Positions 54,168 through 63,550 of a DNA stretch of 64,000 nucleotides are shown in pieces. Both the position numbers and the translations under genes were made by a program. The first letter of the stretch is position 1. Each line of letters opens with the position of its first letter. This DNA is from JACMLD01 sp039919885 (lineage in GTDB: Bacteria; Bacteroidota; Bacteroidia; Chitinophagales; Chitinophagaceae), in NCBI GenBank assembly GCA_039919885.1, contig JBDSEV010000022.1, positions 1-64,000 of the forward strand, written 5' to 3'. Under the pieces are notes generated by a model. That model was not told where the DNA came from. It did not search any database and saw nothing but the letters and a program-made list of their open reading frames with translations.

Positions 54168-55571
54168 TCATTGCTGGTTTTTCGGTTTGGTAAGCAGCAT
54201 GGTATCGGTATCAAACAACGGTACCTGGTAACCGCCGGAGTCAAGCGTTGCTGCGGGAAAGGCCTGCTTCAGCAAATTCCAGTCGGTATTTTTTACGCCG
54301 GTCCGATAAAAATAAATCGATCGCAGCATTTTCAGATCTTTCAATTTTAATAAACCGGCTGCGGTAACTTTTGTGCCTACCAGGTTGATTGATTGCAGTT
54401 GCTGCAAAGTGGAGAGCTTGCCCAGGCCCTCATCTGTAAGCCCGGTATTGCCGAGTTCAAGCCGGGTGATATTGTTACACTGTGCAATCATATTTATTGC
54501 AGTATCAGTAATCCGGGTGTCGTTCAGTTTTAACCACACCAGTTGTTTTTTTAGTGGCGCCAGCAGTTGCACTACTTTGTCCGTAGCACGGGCCATAGCA
54601 ACAAAACTAACCATTAGATAATTACTGTTGAGTGCAACGGGCTGCACCACAATACCGCTATCCCGCAGTTTTTCTATCGCTGCTTCCGCTGCCTTTTCAA
54701 CTGGAGCCGCAGGCACATCCGTTATCCGCTCCTTTTCCACAACGGTATTTTGAAGCGATAGCAAAATGGGTTTTATTTTTTCTGTTTGTGCAATGTCTTT
54801 TGTTTTTTTATCGAACGAGGCTCCGCTGGCCACCCACCAGTGCAGCAGCGCAATTTCTTTTTCGGTCAGCTGCGCCTTTTCTTTGGGCGGCATATGATGT
54901 TCATCTGCTTTTTCCAGCAAAATTCTTTTTATCAGCTCGCTTTCGGCTGCATTGCCGGCCTCAATGACAACGCCGCTCTTACCGCCTTTCATCAGCAAGT
55001 CCGGCTGATCCATTCTCAGCTTACCTTTCTGCTTACTGGCGCCATGGCAACCATAGCATTTGTTTTGCAGCAATGGCTGCACAATTGCGGCATAGGCAAC
55101 GGCTTCCTGCACATCCGGAATGGGTTTACTAATAACCGCCGTATCCGCGCCGGCAATATTATTTAAAGACCCGGTGAGGTAATCAGATCCGTGGGTAAGC
55201 GAGCCGCCCAGGTGACCTGTAACGGTTAAAAGAAAAATTAATGCCACGGGCAATATCCATTTTAACCGGGTAACGATCGTATACCGGTGCAGCACGTAAT
55301 AAACAATGGATACCACTGCCACACTGATACCAAACCATTGGTGCCTGCCTGCCAGCGTTTCGTCATAATCGCCGCTGCCTGCCAGCAGGTAGCCGGTGAT
55401 ACAGGCTGCAACAGCACTGATCATTCCCCAAAACAATGTTGTGCCGATGGCATGCTGCAGGTGCAGGTATTTCTGCCGGCCAGCAAGCAATTGAAAAAAA
55501 CAAGCAACCAGCAAAATGCCGATGGGAAGGTGAACCAGTACAGGATGAAAGCGGCCAATGAATTCAGACAT
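54168..55571 (-). CDS. Membrane-anchored c-type cytochrome with leucine-rich repeats
   Basis: A 467-residue fusion. Residues 1-130 hold four to five membrane helices of the DUF2231-like kind (FHPVLVHLPIGILL). Then comes a planctomycete-type c cytochrome domain with Cys172-x-x-Cys175-His176 in KCYGCHGASKQKGKLRM and MPPKEKAQLTEKEIALL near 228, the likely axial Met loop. The last ~110 residues are short leucine-rich repeats (WLKLNDTRITD, LELGNTGLTDEGL, INLVGTKVTAAGL), forming a protein-contact surface. Likely function: periplasmic electron carrier fixed to the membrane that docks a partner through the LRR part. It is the last gene of the minus-strand run, 131 bases after the TIM-barrel gene. Confidence 0.87.
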   Translation of the reverse strand: MSEFIGRFHPVLVHLPIGILLVACFFQLLAGRQKYLHLQHAIGTTLFWGMISAVAACITGYLLAGSGDYDETLAGRHQWFGISVAVVSIVYYVLHRYTIVTRLKWILPVALIFLLTVTGHLGGSLTHGSDYLTGSLNNIAGADTAVISKPIPDVQEAVAYAAIVQPLLQNKCYGCHGASKQKGKLRMDQPDLLMKGGKSGVVIEAGNAAESELIKRILLEKADEHHMPPKEKAQLTEKEIALLHWWVASGASFDKKTKDIAQTEKIKPILLSLQNTVVEKERITDVPAAPVEKAAEAAIEKLRDSGIVVQPVALNSNYLMVSFVAMARATDKVVQLLAPLKKQLVWLKLNDTRITDTAINMIAQCNNITRLELGNTGLTDEGLGKLSTLQQLQSINLVGTKVTAAGLLKLKDLKMLRSIYFYRTGVKNTDWNLLKQAFPAATLDSGGYQVPLFDTDTMLLTKPKNQQ

Positions 55572-55702
55572 AGAAGAAACGGTGCGTTTTTAATTGCGGG
55601 CTGGGCAATTTTTTAAAAATTATTTATATTGGAATGCATCATTTGCTGAATGCCGTTTTTATTATTCACCTACCGGATATTTAAAAATTCCTGCTGACAC
55701 TC

Positions 55703-56635
55703 TTACAAGTACCGTTGCCTGAGCAACTTCATCATGTGCACATTGATGGCCCATTGATCTGCCAGCGGTTGGCGCGTATAAGGCAGCGTGGGCATATAAT
55801 CCGGCGGACCAAATTCGGTGAGGACGGTCATCCGTTCGCCACTTTTCTTTTTTCGTTCCACTACGGTATCCCACCAATCAAAATGCTGCTTAACGGCGGC
55901 CGCCCACTCCGGTGCACGCGGATCATTTACCTGCGGTCCCTCCGCATGCCCAATGCGTGCATGAATGTGTTCTACCCTTGACAACACCAGGTCTACCGTT
56001 TCTTTTTGATCCTGCAGCAGGGTTTCATGCACATTGCACCAGTGTGACACATCAAATGTAATTTTCAATGCAGGATTTTTTTCAATAAATGACCTGCAAA
56101 TATGTGCCGCAAACATCATCCGCGATCGGTGTGTTTCGTGGCAGATGGTGATGCCCGTTTGCCGGGCCAGTGTATTAGTATGATCAATAAAAGCCTGGTT
56201 CTGCTCGGCTGTAAAATAATCCCTGCCGGAGTGGCAATTGATATACAGCGGTTGCTGTATACTGTTAGTTGCGGCTGCATCCACCATTTTCTTAAAAACA
56301 CCGAGGTGTACAACCGGATCAGCTTGCGAGCCGCCACAAAGAAAACCAATGGCCAACTGGTGTTTTTTCAATGCTGCAAATAGATCGTCCTGGCCTTTTT
56401 TTTCGGTGGGCCACCACATTTCGATTCCATCGTATCCTTCCTTTTTTGTTTTTGCGCAGAATTCGTCTAGCGTGCCGGCAAAACCCCAGTTGGTATTCAG
56501 CACTTTTAGTTCGAAACCGGCTGTTCTACCAATGGCTGGCGGATGGGCCGCTGCAAAACTGTCCAGCGAAGACAAGACCATAGCGGTGCCGGCAGAACCG
56601 CCCAGTGCTAAAAATTTTCTACGGTTGATTGGCAT
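55703..56635 (-). CDS. Sugar phosphate isomerase/epimerase-like TIM-barrel protein, Tat-exported
   Basis: A 310-residue protein with a twin-arginine signal (NRRKFLALG) and a TIM barrel of the xylose isomerase-like (AP endonuclease family 2) superfamily. Seen motifs are YDGIEMWWP near residue 70, CHETHRSR near 160 and ITFDVSHW near 192 and HARIGHAEGPQV near 228, which supply the acidic and His metal ligands. Because it is exported, free sugars or oxidised sugar derivatives are more likely substrates than sugar phosphates. It lies 119 bases after the DUF1501 gene in the same run. Confidence 0.85.
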   Translation of the reverse strand: MPINRRKFLALGGSAGTAMVLSSLDSFAAAHPPAIGRTAGFELKVLNTNWGFAGTLDEFCAKTKKEGYDGIEMWWPTEKKGQDDLFAALKKHQLAIGFLCGGSQADPVVHLGVFKKMVDAAATNSIQQPLYINCHSGRDYFTAEQNQAFIDHTNTLARQTGITICHETHRSRMMFAAHICRSFIEKNPALKITFDVSHWCNVHETLLQDQKETVDLVLSRVEHIHARIGHAEGPQVNDPRAPEWAAAVKQHFDWWDTVVERKKKSGERMTVLTEFGPPDYMPTLPYTRQPLADQWAINVHMMKLLRQRYL

Positions 56636-56754
56636 AAATAGAGCGGATGTTTATTTTCAAGAAACAATTTTTAACCAGGGAGTCAATCAAATAGGAACCA
56701 CTTGCCAGCTTTACAACCAGTCATTTCCATTTACCTGGGATGGTTGCTGCGTTG

Positions 56755-58260
56755 TTATGCAATGATATCATTGATCACATTGCCCGCCACATCCGTCAAC
56801 CGGAATGGCCGCCCCTGGTACTGGTAAGTAAATTGCTCGTGGTTAAAACCCAGCTGGTTTAAGATGGTTGCCTGTATATCAAATGGTGTTGTTTTACCGC
56901 TAATCGCACTATAGCCAATCTCATCTGTTTCACCGTAGCTGTAGCCCTTTTTAATACCGCCGCCTGCCATCCACATGGTAAACGCTTCGGTATGATGATC
57001 CCTTCCCTTGAACGGCATGGTTTTGCCACCGCGGTTTTCCTGCATGGGCGTTCTGCCAAACTCACCGCCCCATACAACCAGCGTATCTTCCAGCATACCT
57101 CTTTGTTTAAGATCCAACAAGAGTGCGGTAATTGATTTGTCTACCTGCCGGCATTTGTTTACCAGCCCAATATCCACGGCGTCACCTGCACTGGTACCGT
57201 GGCTGTCCCATCCCCAGTCGAACAACTGAACAAAGCGGACGCCTTTTTCTACAAGTTTTCGCGCCAGCAAAATATTATTTGCGAAACTGCCACTGCCAGG
57301 TTTGGTACCATACATTTCATGAATATAGGGTGGTTCATCATTGATGTTCATGACTTCCGGTACAGATATCTGCATCTTGTACGCCATTTCATACTGCGCA
57401 ATGCGCGATAAAATTTCAGGGTCTTTATAATCTTCGTATTGCTGCTGGTTTACTTCATTAATGGCATCTATAGACGCTTTTCGTAAATCGCGGTCCATGC
57501 CATTGGGATCGTTGATAAACAATACAGGATCACCTTCGCTGCGGCACTGAACGCCCTGGTAAACACTTGGCAGAAAACCACTACCCCAGACGCTCTTACC
57601 CGCATCCGGATTTTTTCCACCCGAGGTCAATACCACATAGCCGGGCAGATTCTGGTTTTCTGTACCCAGGCCATAGGTAATCCAGCTGCCCATGCTTGGC
57701 CTGCCCAAACGCGGTGAACCGGTGTGCATGAACAATTGCGCGGGTGCATGGTTGAACTGATCAGTAGTAACTGCTTTTAGAAGCGTTATTTCATCTGCAA
57801 CGTTACACAGGTGCGGCAAGTGATCGCTTATCCATAAACCACTCTCACCGCGTTGTTTAAAATTTGCCTGCGGGCCCAGCATCTTGGGTACCCCGCGTAT
57901 AAATGCAAACCGTTTTCCTTGCAGCAACGACTGCGGACAATCCTGCCCATCCAGCTTCATTAAATCCGGTTTATAATCAAACAATTCCAGCTGCGACGGT
58001 GCCCCTGCCATGTGCAGGTAAATAACAGATTTGGCCCTTCCTGGAAACATCGGTGTTTTTGGCGCAAGGGGATGAGCTGCATCAAAAACAACGGGGTTTG
58101 TACGCGCGGTATTATTGCCACAGCCAAACAAAGAACCCATTGCCAATGCGCCCAGCCCCATTGCACTTTCTTTTAAAAAGTGCCGGCGCGTATGCAACTG
58201 CAGGTAAGCGTTAGCCGCTTCCTTTGCCAGCCGTTTATTATGTAATTCTTTCTGTGTCAT
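56755..58260 (-). CDS. DUF1501 domain protein, Tat-exported
   Basis: A 501-residue protein with a twin-arginine signal placed late (TRRHFLKES at about residue 24-32), followed by a Cys in GCGNN that may be lipid-modified. DUF1501 is an alkaline-phosphatase/sulfatase-like fold; VIYLHMAGAPSQLELFDYKP near residue 80, GRPSMGSWITYGLG near 190 and VVWGGEFGRTPM near 392 are its usual landmarks. Members almost always lie beside a PSD1/DUF1549 cytochrome gene, as here (36 bases upstream), yet the reaction is not known. Probably metal-binding and working with that partner on an exported substrate. Confidence 0.92.
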   Translation of the reverse strand: MTQKELHNKRLAKEAANAYLQLHTRRHFLKESAMGLGALAMGSLFGCGNNTARTNPVVFDAAHPLAPKTPMFPGRAKSVIYLHMAGAPSQLELFDYKPDLMKLDGQDCPQSLLQGKRFAFIRGVPKMLGPQANFKQRGESGLWISDHLPHLCNVADEITLLKAVTTDQFNHAPAQLFMHTGSPRLGRPSMGSWITYGLGTENQNLPGYVVLTSGGKNPDAGKSVWGSGFLPSVYQGVQCRSEGDPVLFINDPNGMDRDLRKASIDAINEVNQQQYEDYKDPEILSRIAQYEMAYKMQISVPEVMNINDEPPYIHEMYGTKPGSGSFANNILLARKLVEKGVRFVQLFDWGWDSHGTSAGDAVDIGLVNKCRQVDKSITALLLDLKQRGMLEDTLVVWGGEFGRTPMQENRGGKTMPFKGRDHHTEAFTMWMAGGGIKKGYSYGETDEIGYSAISGKTTPFDIQATILNQLGFNHEQFTYQYQGRPFRLTDVAGNVINDIIA

Positions 58261-58296
58261 GTTGCGCTTTTTATAAGGCAGCCGGGCCGTATTCAG

Positions 58297-61062
58297 CTAG
58301 TTCTTTGTTATCACTTCGTCTAAATTCAGGATCGTATTGATAACCACCACCAATGCTGCGGCGGCGGCTGTATTTCCTTTTGTACTAAAACCACCTGCTA
58401 TTTCACAGGCATTGTCTTTACTGGCAGTAAATTTTTGCAAAGCTGTTTCATACAATTTAAACAGTGTGCCCATTGCCGGTGGTTCAACAGCATGGCCTGT
58501 TGCTCTTTCATATACAATGGTAATTTGCTGCCGGGGATTACCGGGTACCGTTGCCTCCAGTCTTCGCGCCAGCTTTCTTGCCATGTCAAGACTGGCTTCA
58601 TCGTTCAAGCCTACCAATGCCTGCAGCGGTGTATTGGTTCTTATGCGCCTGGCAGTGCAGACTTCTCTTGCCACGCCGTCAAACGTCATCATAGCAGGAT
58701 AAGGTGCCGTTCTTTTCCAGTAGGTGTATACAGCCCTGCGGTATTTATTTTCTCCTTCGCTCAGTTGCCACTTAAGGCCGTCGTAAGGCGAGCGCCAAAT
58801 GCCATCAGGCTGGTACGGCATTACACTGGGGCCGTACATTTTATTGCTCATCAGCCCGGTAACATACAAAGCCTGGTCGCGCAACTGTTCAGCAGATAAC
58901 CTTACCCGCGCGCCCCTTGAATAATATTTATTGGCCAGATCCTTTTCTATTGCATCTTTTGAAACATGCGAGTCTTGCTGGTAGGTGGCGGACAACAGCA
59001 TTTCTTTCAGCAATTTTTTTACATCCCAGTTATAGGTATACATAAATTGGTACGACAAATAATCGAGCAACTCTTTATGTGTAGGGGGTATGCCCTGTGT
59101 ACCGAGATCTTCCAGGGTTTCCACCAGACCGGTTCCAAAGAGTTGTTCCCAGAGGCGATTGACCATTGTTCTGGCTGTCAGTGGATTTTTTTTACTGGTT
59201 AACCACATCGCCAGTCCCAGCCGGTTATTGGGCGCACCCGCGGGCATTGGATTGAGCGCATGTGGAACGCCAGGTGTCACCGCAGCTCCTTTAACCAGCC
59301 AGTTGCCTCTCTCAAAAACATGTGAAATGCGTTGCATACCATCGGGGTTTTCCACCATAATCGGCGTTACCGGGGTGGACATGGTAAGTAAATGCCAGTA
59401 TTGTTTTTTTGCTGCCTCATAACCAGGGTCATCTTTGCCCGGAAATGGATCGGTAAAATAAAACCAGTCGAACGTAATGCCGGTATCTTCAGGTTTCTTC
59501 AGATTTTTATTAGTGTAAGTGAGGTAAAAGTCGTGCACTCCTGCAATGGGCACCGCAGGTATAGTTGCTATCTGCCATCCATCTTTTGAAACCGCTACCG
59601 GAATAGAAACAATTACCGGCCCGTCTGGTCTGTCTGCATGGATTTGAAAAAGCCCGCCCGGTACGGATGATTTATAACGGTAAATAAGTTCACGCTTATT
59701 ATTAAAATTAGAATGCGGCAACCGCACCAGCCCATTGTTGCGCAACGCCGCCCATTTGGTATCGTTCAGTTCACTGTTCACAAACTGATCGCAATACAAT
59801 GAATTGATTGCAGGCTGCCAGGTCCGTAAAAACTGGTTGATTTCTTTTGTTTGTGCTGCCGTGGCATGTTGTTGCAGCCATGCATTGAGGGTATCTTTTT
59901 CTGCGTTGGCCGAATCAGTAAAACTGCGCAGCACCGGGTAATCAGCGTAGGTGTCTTCGTCCCTGGTATTATTAAAAAAAGCAGAAAACTGGTAATATTC
60001 TTCATGCCTGAACGGGTCATAAGGATGACTATGGCATTGCACACACGCAAAGGTGGTTCCCATTAAAGCTTCCCAGGTGGTGTTCACACGGTCAAGCACA
60101 GCCGAAGTACGGAATTCTTCATTGTCAGTACCACCTTCATCATTGGTCATGGTATTACGGTGAAAAGCGGTTGCTATCAATTGCGCGTCAGAAGGATTGG
60201 GCATCAGGTCTCCGGCTATTTGTTCTGTTAAAAACTGGTCATAGGGTTTATTTTCATTGAATGCATTAATCACCCAGTCGCGGTAACGCCAGATAGTACG
60301 CGCATCATCGCGCTCATAACCTTTTGTATCGGCATAGCGGGCCAGGTCCATCCACATGGCCGCCCATCTTTCGCCATAGCGCGGCGAAGCCAGCAGGCTG
60401 TCTACAACATTTTCAAAAGCGTGGTCCGTCTTATCCGCGTAAAATTGTTTTGTTAGCTGATCAGTAGCGGGCATACCGGTAACATCCAGGCTTACCCTTC
60501 TCAATAAAGTTGCTTTATCTGCCTGCGGCGAATGACCGAGTTGCTGTGCTTTTAATTGCCGGAGTATAAAACGATCTACATTGGTTTTTGCCCAGTCATC
60601 TTCTGCGTTTCCAAAAAAGCCAAGCAGCCGCGTATCTCCCGGAACTGCTGCGGGCTGTACAGCAACATAGGCCCAGTGGTCTCCCCATTGCGCGCCTTGC
60701 TTTACCCAATTGCGGAGTACATCAATTTCATTTGCAGGGAGGGGATCGTGTTTATAAGGCATCCTTTCTTCCGGATCCTTTGCGGTAAGCCGGCGAATCA
60801 TTTCACTGTGTTCCGGATCGCCGGGAATAATAGCGGGTTTACCAGATTCCGTATTGGCCAGCGCCTCTGACCGAAATAGTAAACTGAAGCCTGCCTTTCT
60901 GCGAACACCGCCATGGCAGGTAATACAGTTTTTGTTGAATATGGGTTTTACCTGGGTGTTGTAATCAATTTTTTGTGCGCGTATGCTGAATAGGTAGACC
61001 GCCACGCCCGCTACTAAAGCGACAATGATGAGCACTGATTTTTTTTGCATTAATTTCTTCAC
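58297..61062 (-). CDS. PSD1/DUF1549-DUF1553 protein with planctomycete-type cytochrome c domain
   Basis: A 921-residue protein anchored by one N-terminal helix (about residues 9-26). A planctomycete cytochrome (PSCyt1) domain follows with haem site Cys46-x-x-Cys49-His50 and MPYKHDPLPANEIDVLRNWVK near 98. Next are DUF1549 (VDRFILRQLKAQQL near 160 to about 370, including a second CVQCH site near 335-340) and DUF1553 (about 620-880, with NPLTARTMVNRLWEQLFG and ARRIRTNTPLQAL). A beta-sandwich insert near 440-530 looks like a sugar-binding module. The family is abundant in Planctomycetes and found in some Bacteroidota glycan loci; the reaction is unknown, probably electron transfer linked to exported enzymes. 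DUF1501 follows by 36 bases. Confidence 0.92.
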   Translation of the reverse strand: MKKLMQKKSVLIIVALVAGVAVYLFSIRAQKIDYNTQVKPIFNKNCITCHGGVRRKAGFSLLFRSEALANTESGKPAIIPGDPEHSEMIRRLTAKDPEERMPYKHDPLPANEIDVLRNWVKQGAQWGDHWAYVAVQPAAVPGDTRLLGFFGNAEDDWAKTNVDRFILRQLKAQQLGHSPQADKATLLRRVSLDVTGMPATDQLTKQFYADKTDHAFENVVDSLLASPRYGERWAAMWMDLARYADTKGYERDDARTIWRYRDWVINAFNENKPYDQFLTEQIAGDLMPNPSDAQLIATAFHRNTMTNDEGGTDNEEFRTSAVLDRVNTTWEALMGTTFACVQCHSHPYDPFRHEEYYQFSAFFNNTRDEDTYADYPVLRSFTDSANAEKDTLNAWLQQHATAAQTKEINQFLRTWQPAINSLYCDQFVNSELNDTKWAALRNNGLVRLPHSNFNNKRELIYRYKSSVPGGLFQIHADRPDGPVIVSIPVAVSKDGWQIATIPAVPIAGVHDFYLTYTNKNLKKPEDTGITFDWFYFTDPFPGKDDPGYEAAKKQYWHLLTMSTPVTPIMVENPDGMQRISHVFERGNWLVKGAAVTPGVPHALNPMPAGAPNNRLGLAMWLTSKKNPLTARTMVNRLWEQLFGTGLVETLEDLGTQGIPPTHKELLDYLSYQFMYTYNWDVKKLLKEMLLSATYQQDSHVSKDAIEKDLANKYYSRGARVRLSAEQLRDQALYVTGLMSNKMYGPSVMPYQPDGIWRSPYDGLKWQLSEGENKYRRAVYTYWKRTAPYPAMMTFDGVAREVCTARRIRTNTPLQALVGLNDEASLDMARKLARRLEATVPGNPRQQITIVYERATGHAVEPPAMGTLFKLYETALQKFTASKDNACEIAGGFSTKGNTAAAAALVVVINTILNLDEVITKN

Positions 61063-61238
61063 CTGGCAGGCAAATTAAGTGTTGTTAAAAGTAACGAATC
61101 CTGCCTGTTTACAGCATCATTTGCAGAATTAATTGATAAGTGGACGAACCAAAATATTTTCCGCGCCGGGGAGCGGGCTCTTACCCGGCATGCTTTCCAG
61201 GCTTTATTACTGAAGCTGCGGTTGTAAATTATTGCAGC

Positions 61239-63428
61239 CTATTCTACCACAAACCAGCCATAGCTTTCTGCTGCAATTGTAAGGGTTACCGGTGTATTGT
61301 ATGCCCTGTCAAGCTGTTGCAGTTTTCGCTGCCCGTTCAATACTATGGTTGCTTTGCTGGTAAGCCCCGCATAATAGAGCGGCACTTGTATGGTACGGGT
61401 AATCGACTGTTTAAGCGGATTAAAAACCATTACGAGCGCCTTTTGCCTGAGCTGGGGATCCACATGCATCCATCCATCCCAATCGCGGCCGTCGGCCCTT
61501 CTTAAATGAATGATGGCAGCATTTAGAATAGCGAAATATTTTTTATACCAGCTGATCACGCCGATCACCATTTCCTTTGTTTTAACGGCATCGTATAACC
61601 GCGGACCGCGGTAACAGGCCTGCACACCGGCGCCGTAATACTGCATCATTAACTGTTTATAATCCTCCAGGTGATCGCGCAACGGTTCAAGCACGGCTTC
61701 CGGCCCACCGCCCTGGTATTTAGTAAGCGGCACAAAACCCCAGCTCATAGACGGCATTTTCTCCCAGGTACCGTCAAAAACATTTTGCCGGTTTAATACC
61801 TTTTGTTGTTCCCTTGGCAGTGAGAAGTTCACCTCGCGGTAGCCCAGCGCAATTTTATTGGTGCCATCCAGGAAATACCAATCGGGCGTATTCACATACA
61901 CGCCATTTTCATTGCACCAGTGGTACAGGCTTTTTTGTAATTCCATCTGGCGCCATTGACTATCATCTAATCCCTTGTGCCCCGGATGCGTGGTAGAAGC
62001 GCATACATCTCCCGGGTAAGGACCATCGTTTTCAAAAATATTAAACCCGGTATTACTGATGAAGTACTGTAGTTTCTGCAGGTAGGCAAGGCCCCATTTG
62101 CTGCCATAACAAGGTGCGTTGCCAAAAAAAGCGCCACCCGGTTTGCCGGTAGCAGCATCAATTACATCATCCTCGTCACTTATTTTTCTTGAACTGAACA
62201 AAGAATAACTACCTATTAAAATATTGTTGTTGTGTGCATAATCTGCCAGTGCTTTCCAGTGGCGTACATTGGCCGCCGCTGTATCTTCCATATTGCAATG
62301 ACTGCCAAAACTTAAAATCACCGCTTCGTAACCGGTAGCTGCGCACTGGTCAATGGCATTTCTCACCTCGTCATCTGTCTTGCTGACCAGGTGCATAAAA
62401 ATGGGGTTCTCTTTTGTCCATGGAGCCGCCACGCCGTACATTCTGCGAATGGCCAGGCCCCTTCGCTCGCGATCATAGCTATCCATCAGCAGTTCATGGG
62501 TGCGAACAGAAGTGAATGTTTCGCCCGGCTGCAACGCTATACCCGGCGCTTTTTCCGGATATACCTCCAGCAAACACGGTGTTTGGTAATTATAGTTTAC
62601 CTGTGATGTATAGCTGCTGTCTGCTTTCCAGTGGGTGGTCTGGTCGCTAATGTCATACCGCATTGCATTGTTAAAAGCATAATTTGTTTCAACATATATG
62701 CCGTGTTGCTTCTTCATTTGTTCCGGCGTTCCCACCACCGCGCTTTCTTCTTCAGTTAATGCCAGTACCTCGTTCACAACCCGGTTTAGTTTCACCGGCT
62801 TCACGCCCTTGTTTTCTACTGACAACCATTTTACAACCAGCGGAATGCCATTGTACATTTCATAATGTACCGTCACCTCCAGCGCTTTTAACGCGGGTGC
62901 AGAATATCTGTATAGAAAATTGAGCGTAACCCCGCGCGCGGGCTTTAATAGCGGATAGGATGCAGACGCCGGTTTCCAATGCAGGCGTGGCCGGATGGTA
63001 TCAACGGTATAATTTACAAAGTGAAAATCCTGGCTGCTGTCCTTCAGTTTATCCACCCATTCCGGCAGCAGGTACGCTTGTTCCTGTTGGTTGTACAACC
63101 CACCCACATTGTACTCCTTTTCATCAATGATTAAACGCGCCTCCGGTTTTACTGCACGCAGCAGTTGCTGACCGTTGCTGAGGTTTTTATAATCCGTACA
63201 CGCAACGTTGGGCGAGAGTCGGAAAACTCTTTTAACAAGTCCGTTGTACAATACAATGTCTTTTCCATCGGCCGATTTGTAAACAGCAGCACTTTCCGTT
63301 GCGGGCACAACCAGCCAGTCAGTACTTGCATTCTTATCTTTTTTACCGTCGTACACAGGTAGCTTTTCCTGCGCACTGGTAACAGTTAGTTTTATAATAA
63401 ACAGAACAATGGCGGATATTTTCTTCAT
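61239..63428 (-). CDS. Exported glycoside hydrolase, alpha-galactosidase-like (GH36/clan GH-D type)
   Basis: A 729-residue protein with a signal peptide (cleavage near TVTSAQ). The plan is an N-terminal beta-sandwich (about 25-330), a TIM barrel (about 340-620) and a C-terminal beta-sandwich. Barrel landmarks are YEAVILSFGSHCNMED near 385, IGSYSLFSSRK near 425, and FNIFENDGPYPGDVCAS near 485, whose Asp could be the nucleophile as in clan GH-D enzymes. I cannot assign the substrate; related Bacteroidota proteins are often labelled alpha-galactosidase without proof. It precedes the PSD1 gene by 176 bases on the same strand and probably belongs to that module. Confidence 0.72.
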   Translation of the reverse strand: MKKISAIVLFIIKLTVTSAQEKLPVYDGKKDKNASTDWLVVPATESAAVYKSADGKDIVLYNGLVKRVFRLSPNVACTDYKNLSNGQQLLRAVKPEARLIIDEKEYNVGGLYNQQEQAYLLPEWVDKLKDSSQDFHFVNYTVDTIRPRLHWKPASASYPLLKPARGVTLNFLYRYSAPALKALEVTVHYEMYNGIPLVVKWLSVENKGVKPVKLNRVVNEVLALTEEESAVVGTPEQMKKQHGIYVETNYAFNNAMRYDISDQTTHWKADSSYTSQVNYNYQTPCLLEVYPEKAPGIALQPGETFTSVRTHELLMDSYDRERRGLAIRRMYGVAAPWTKENPIFMHLVSKTDDEVRNAIDQCAATGYEAVILSFGSHCNMEDTAAANVRHWKALADYAHNNNILIGSYSLFSSRKISDEDDVIDAATGKPGGAFFGNAPCYGSKWGLAYLQKLQYFISNTGFNIFENDGPYPGDVCASTTHPGHKGLDDSQWRQMELQKSLYHWCNENGVYVNTPDWYFLDGTNKIALGYREVNFSLPREQQKVLNRQNVFDGTWEKMPSMSWGFVPLTKYQGGGPEAVLEPLRDHLEDYKQLMMQYYGAGVQACYRGPRLYDAVKTKEMVIGVISWYKKYFAILNAAIIHLRRADGRDWDGWMHVDPQLRQKALVMVFNPLKQSITRTIQVPLYYAGLTSKATIVLNGQRKLQQLDRAYNTPVTLTIAAESYGWFVVE

Positions 63429-63550
63429 GCAACGTTTAAAAATTAAAATTTCTTCTTATTATAACGGCGTGCCGTCTGCATATCCATAATTACGGCACGC
63501 GCTTCTAATTTTATTTAAAGGGAATGGCACTTATTTTTTTTATACGCATA

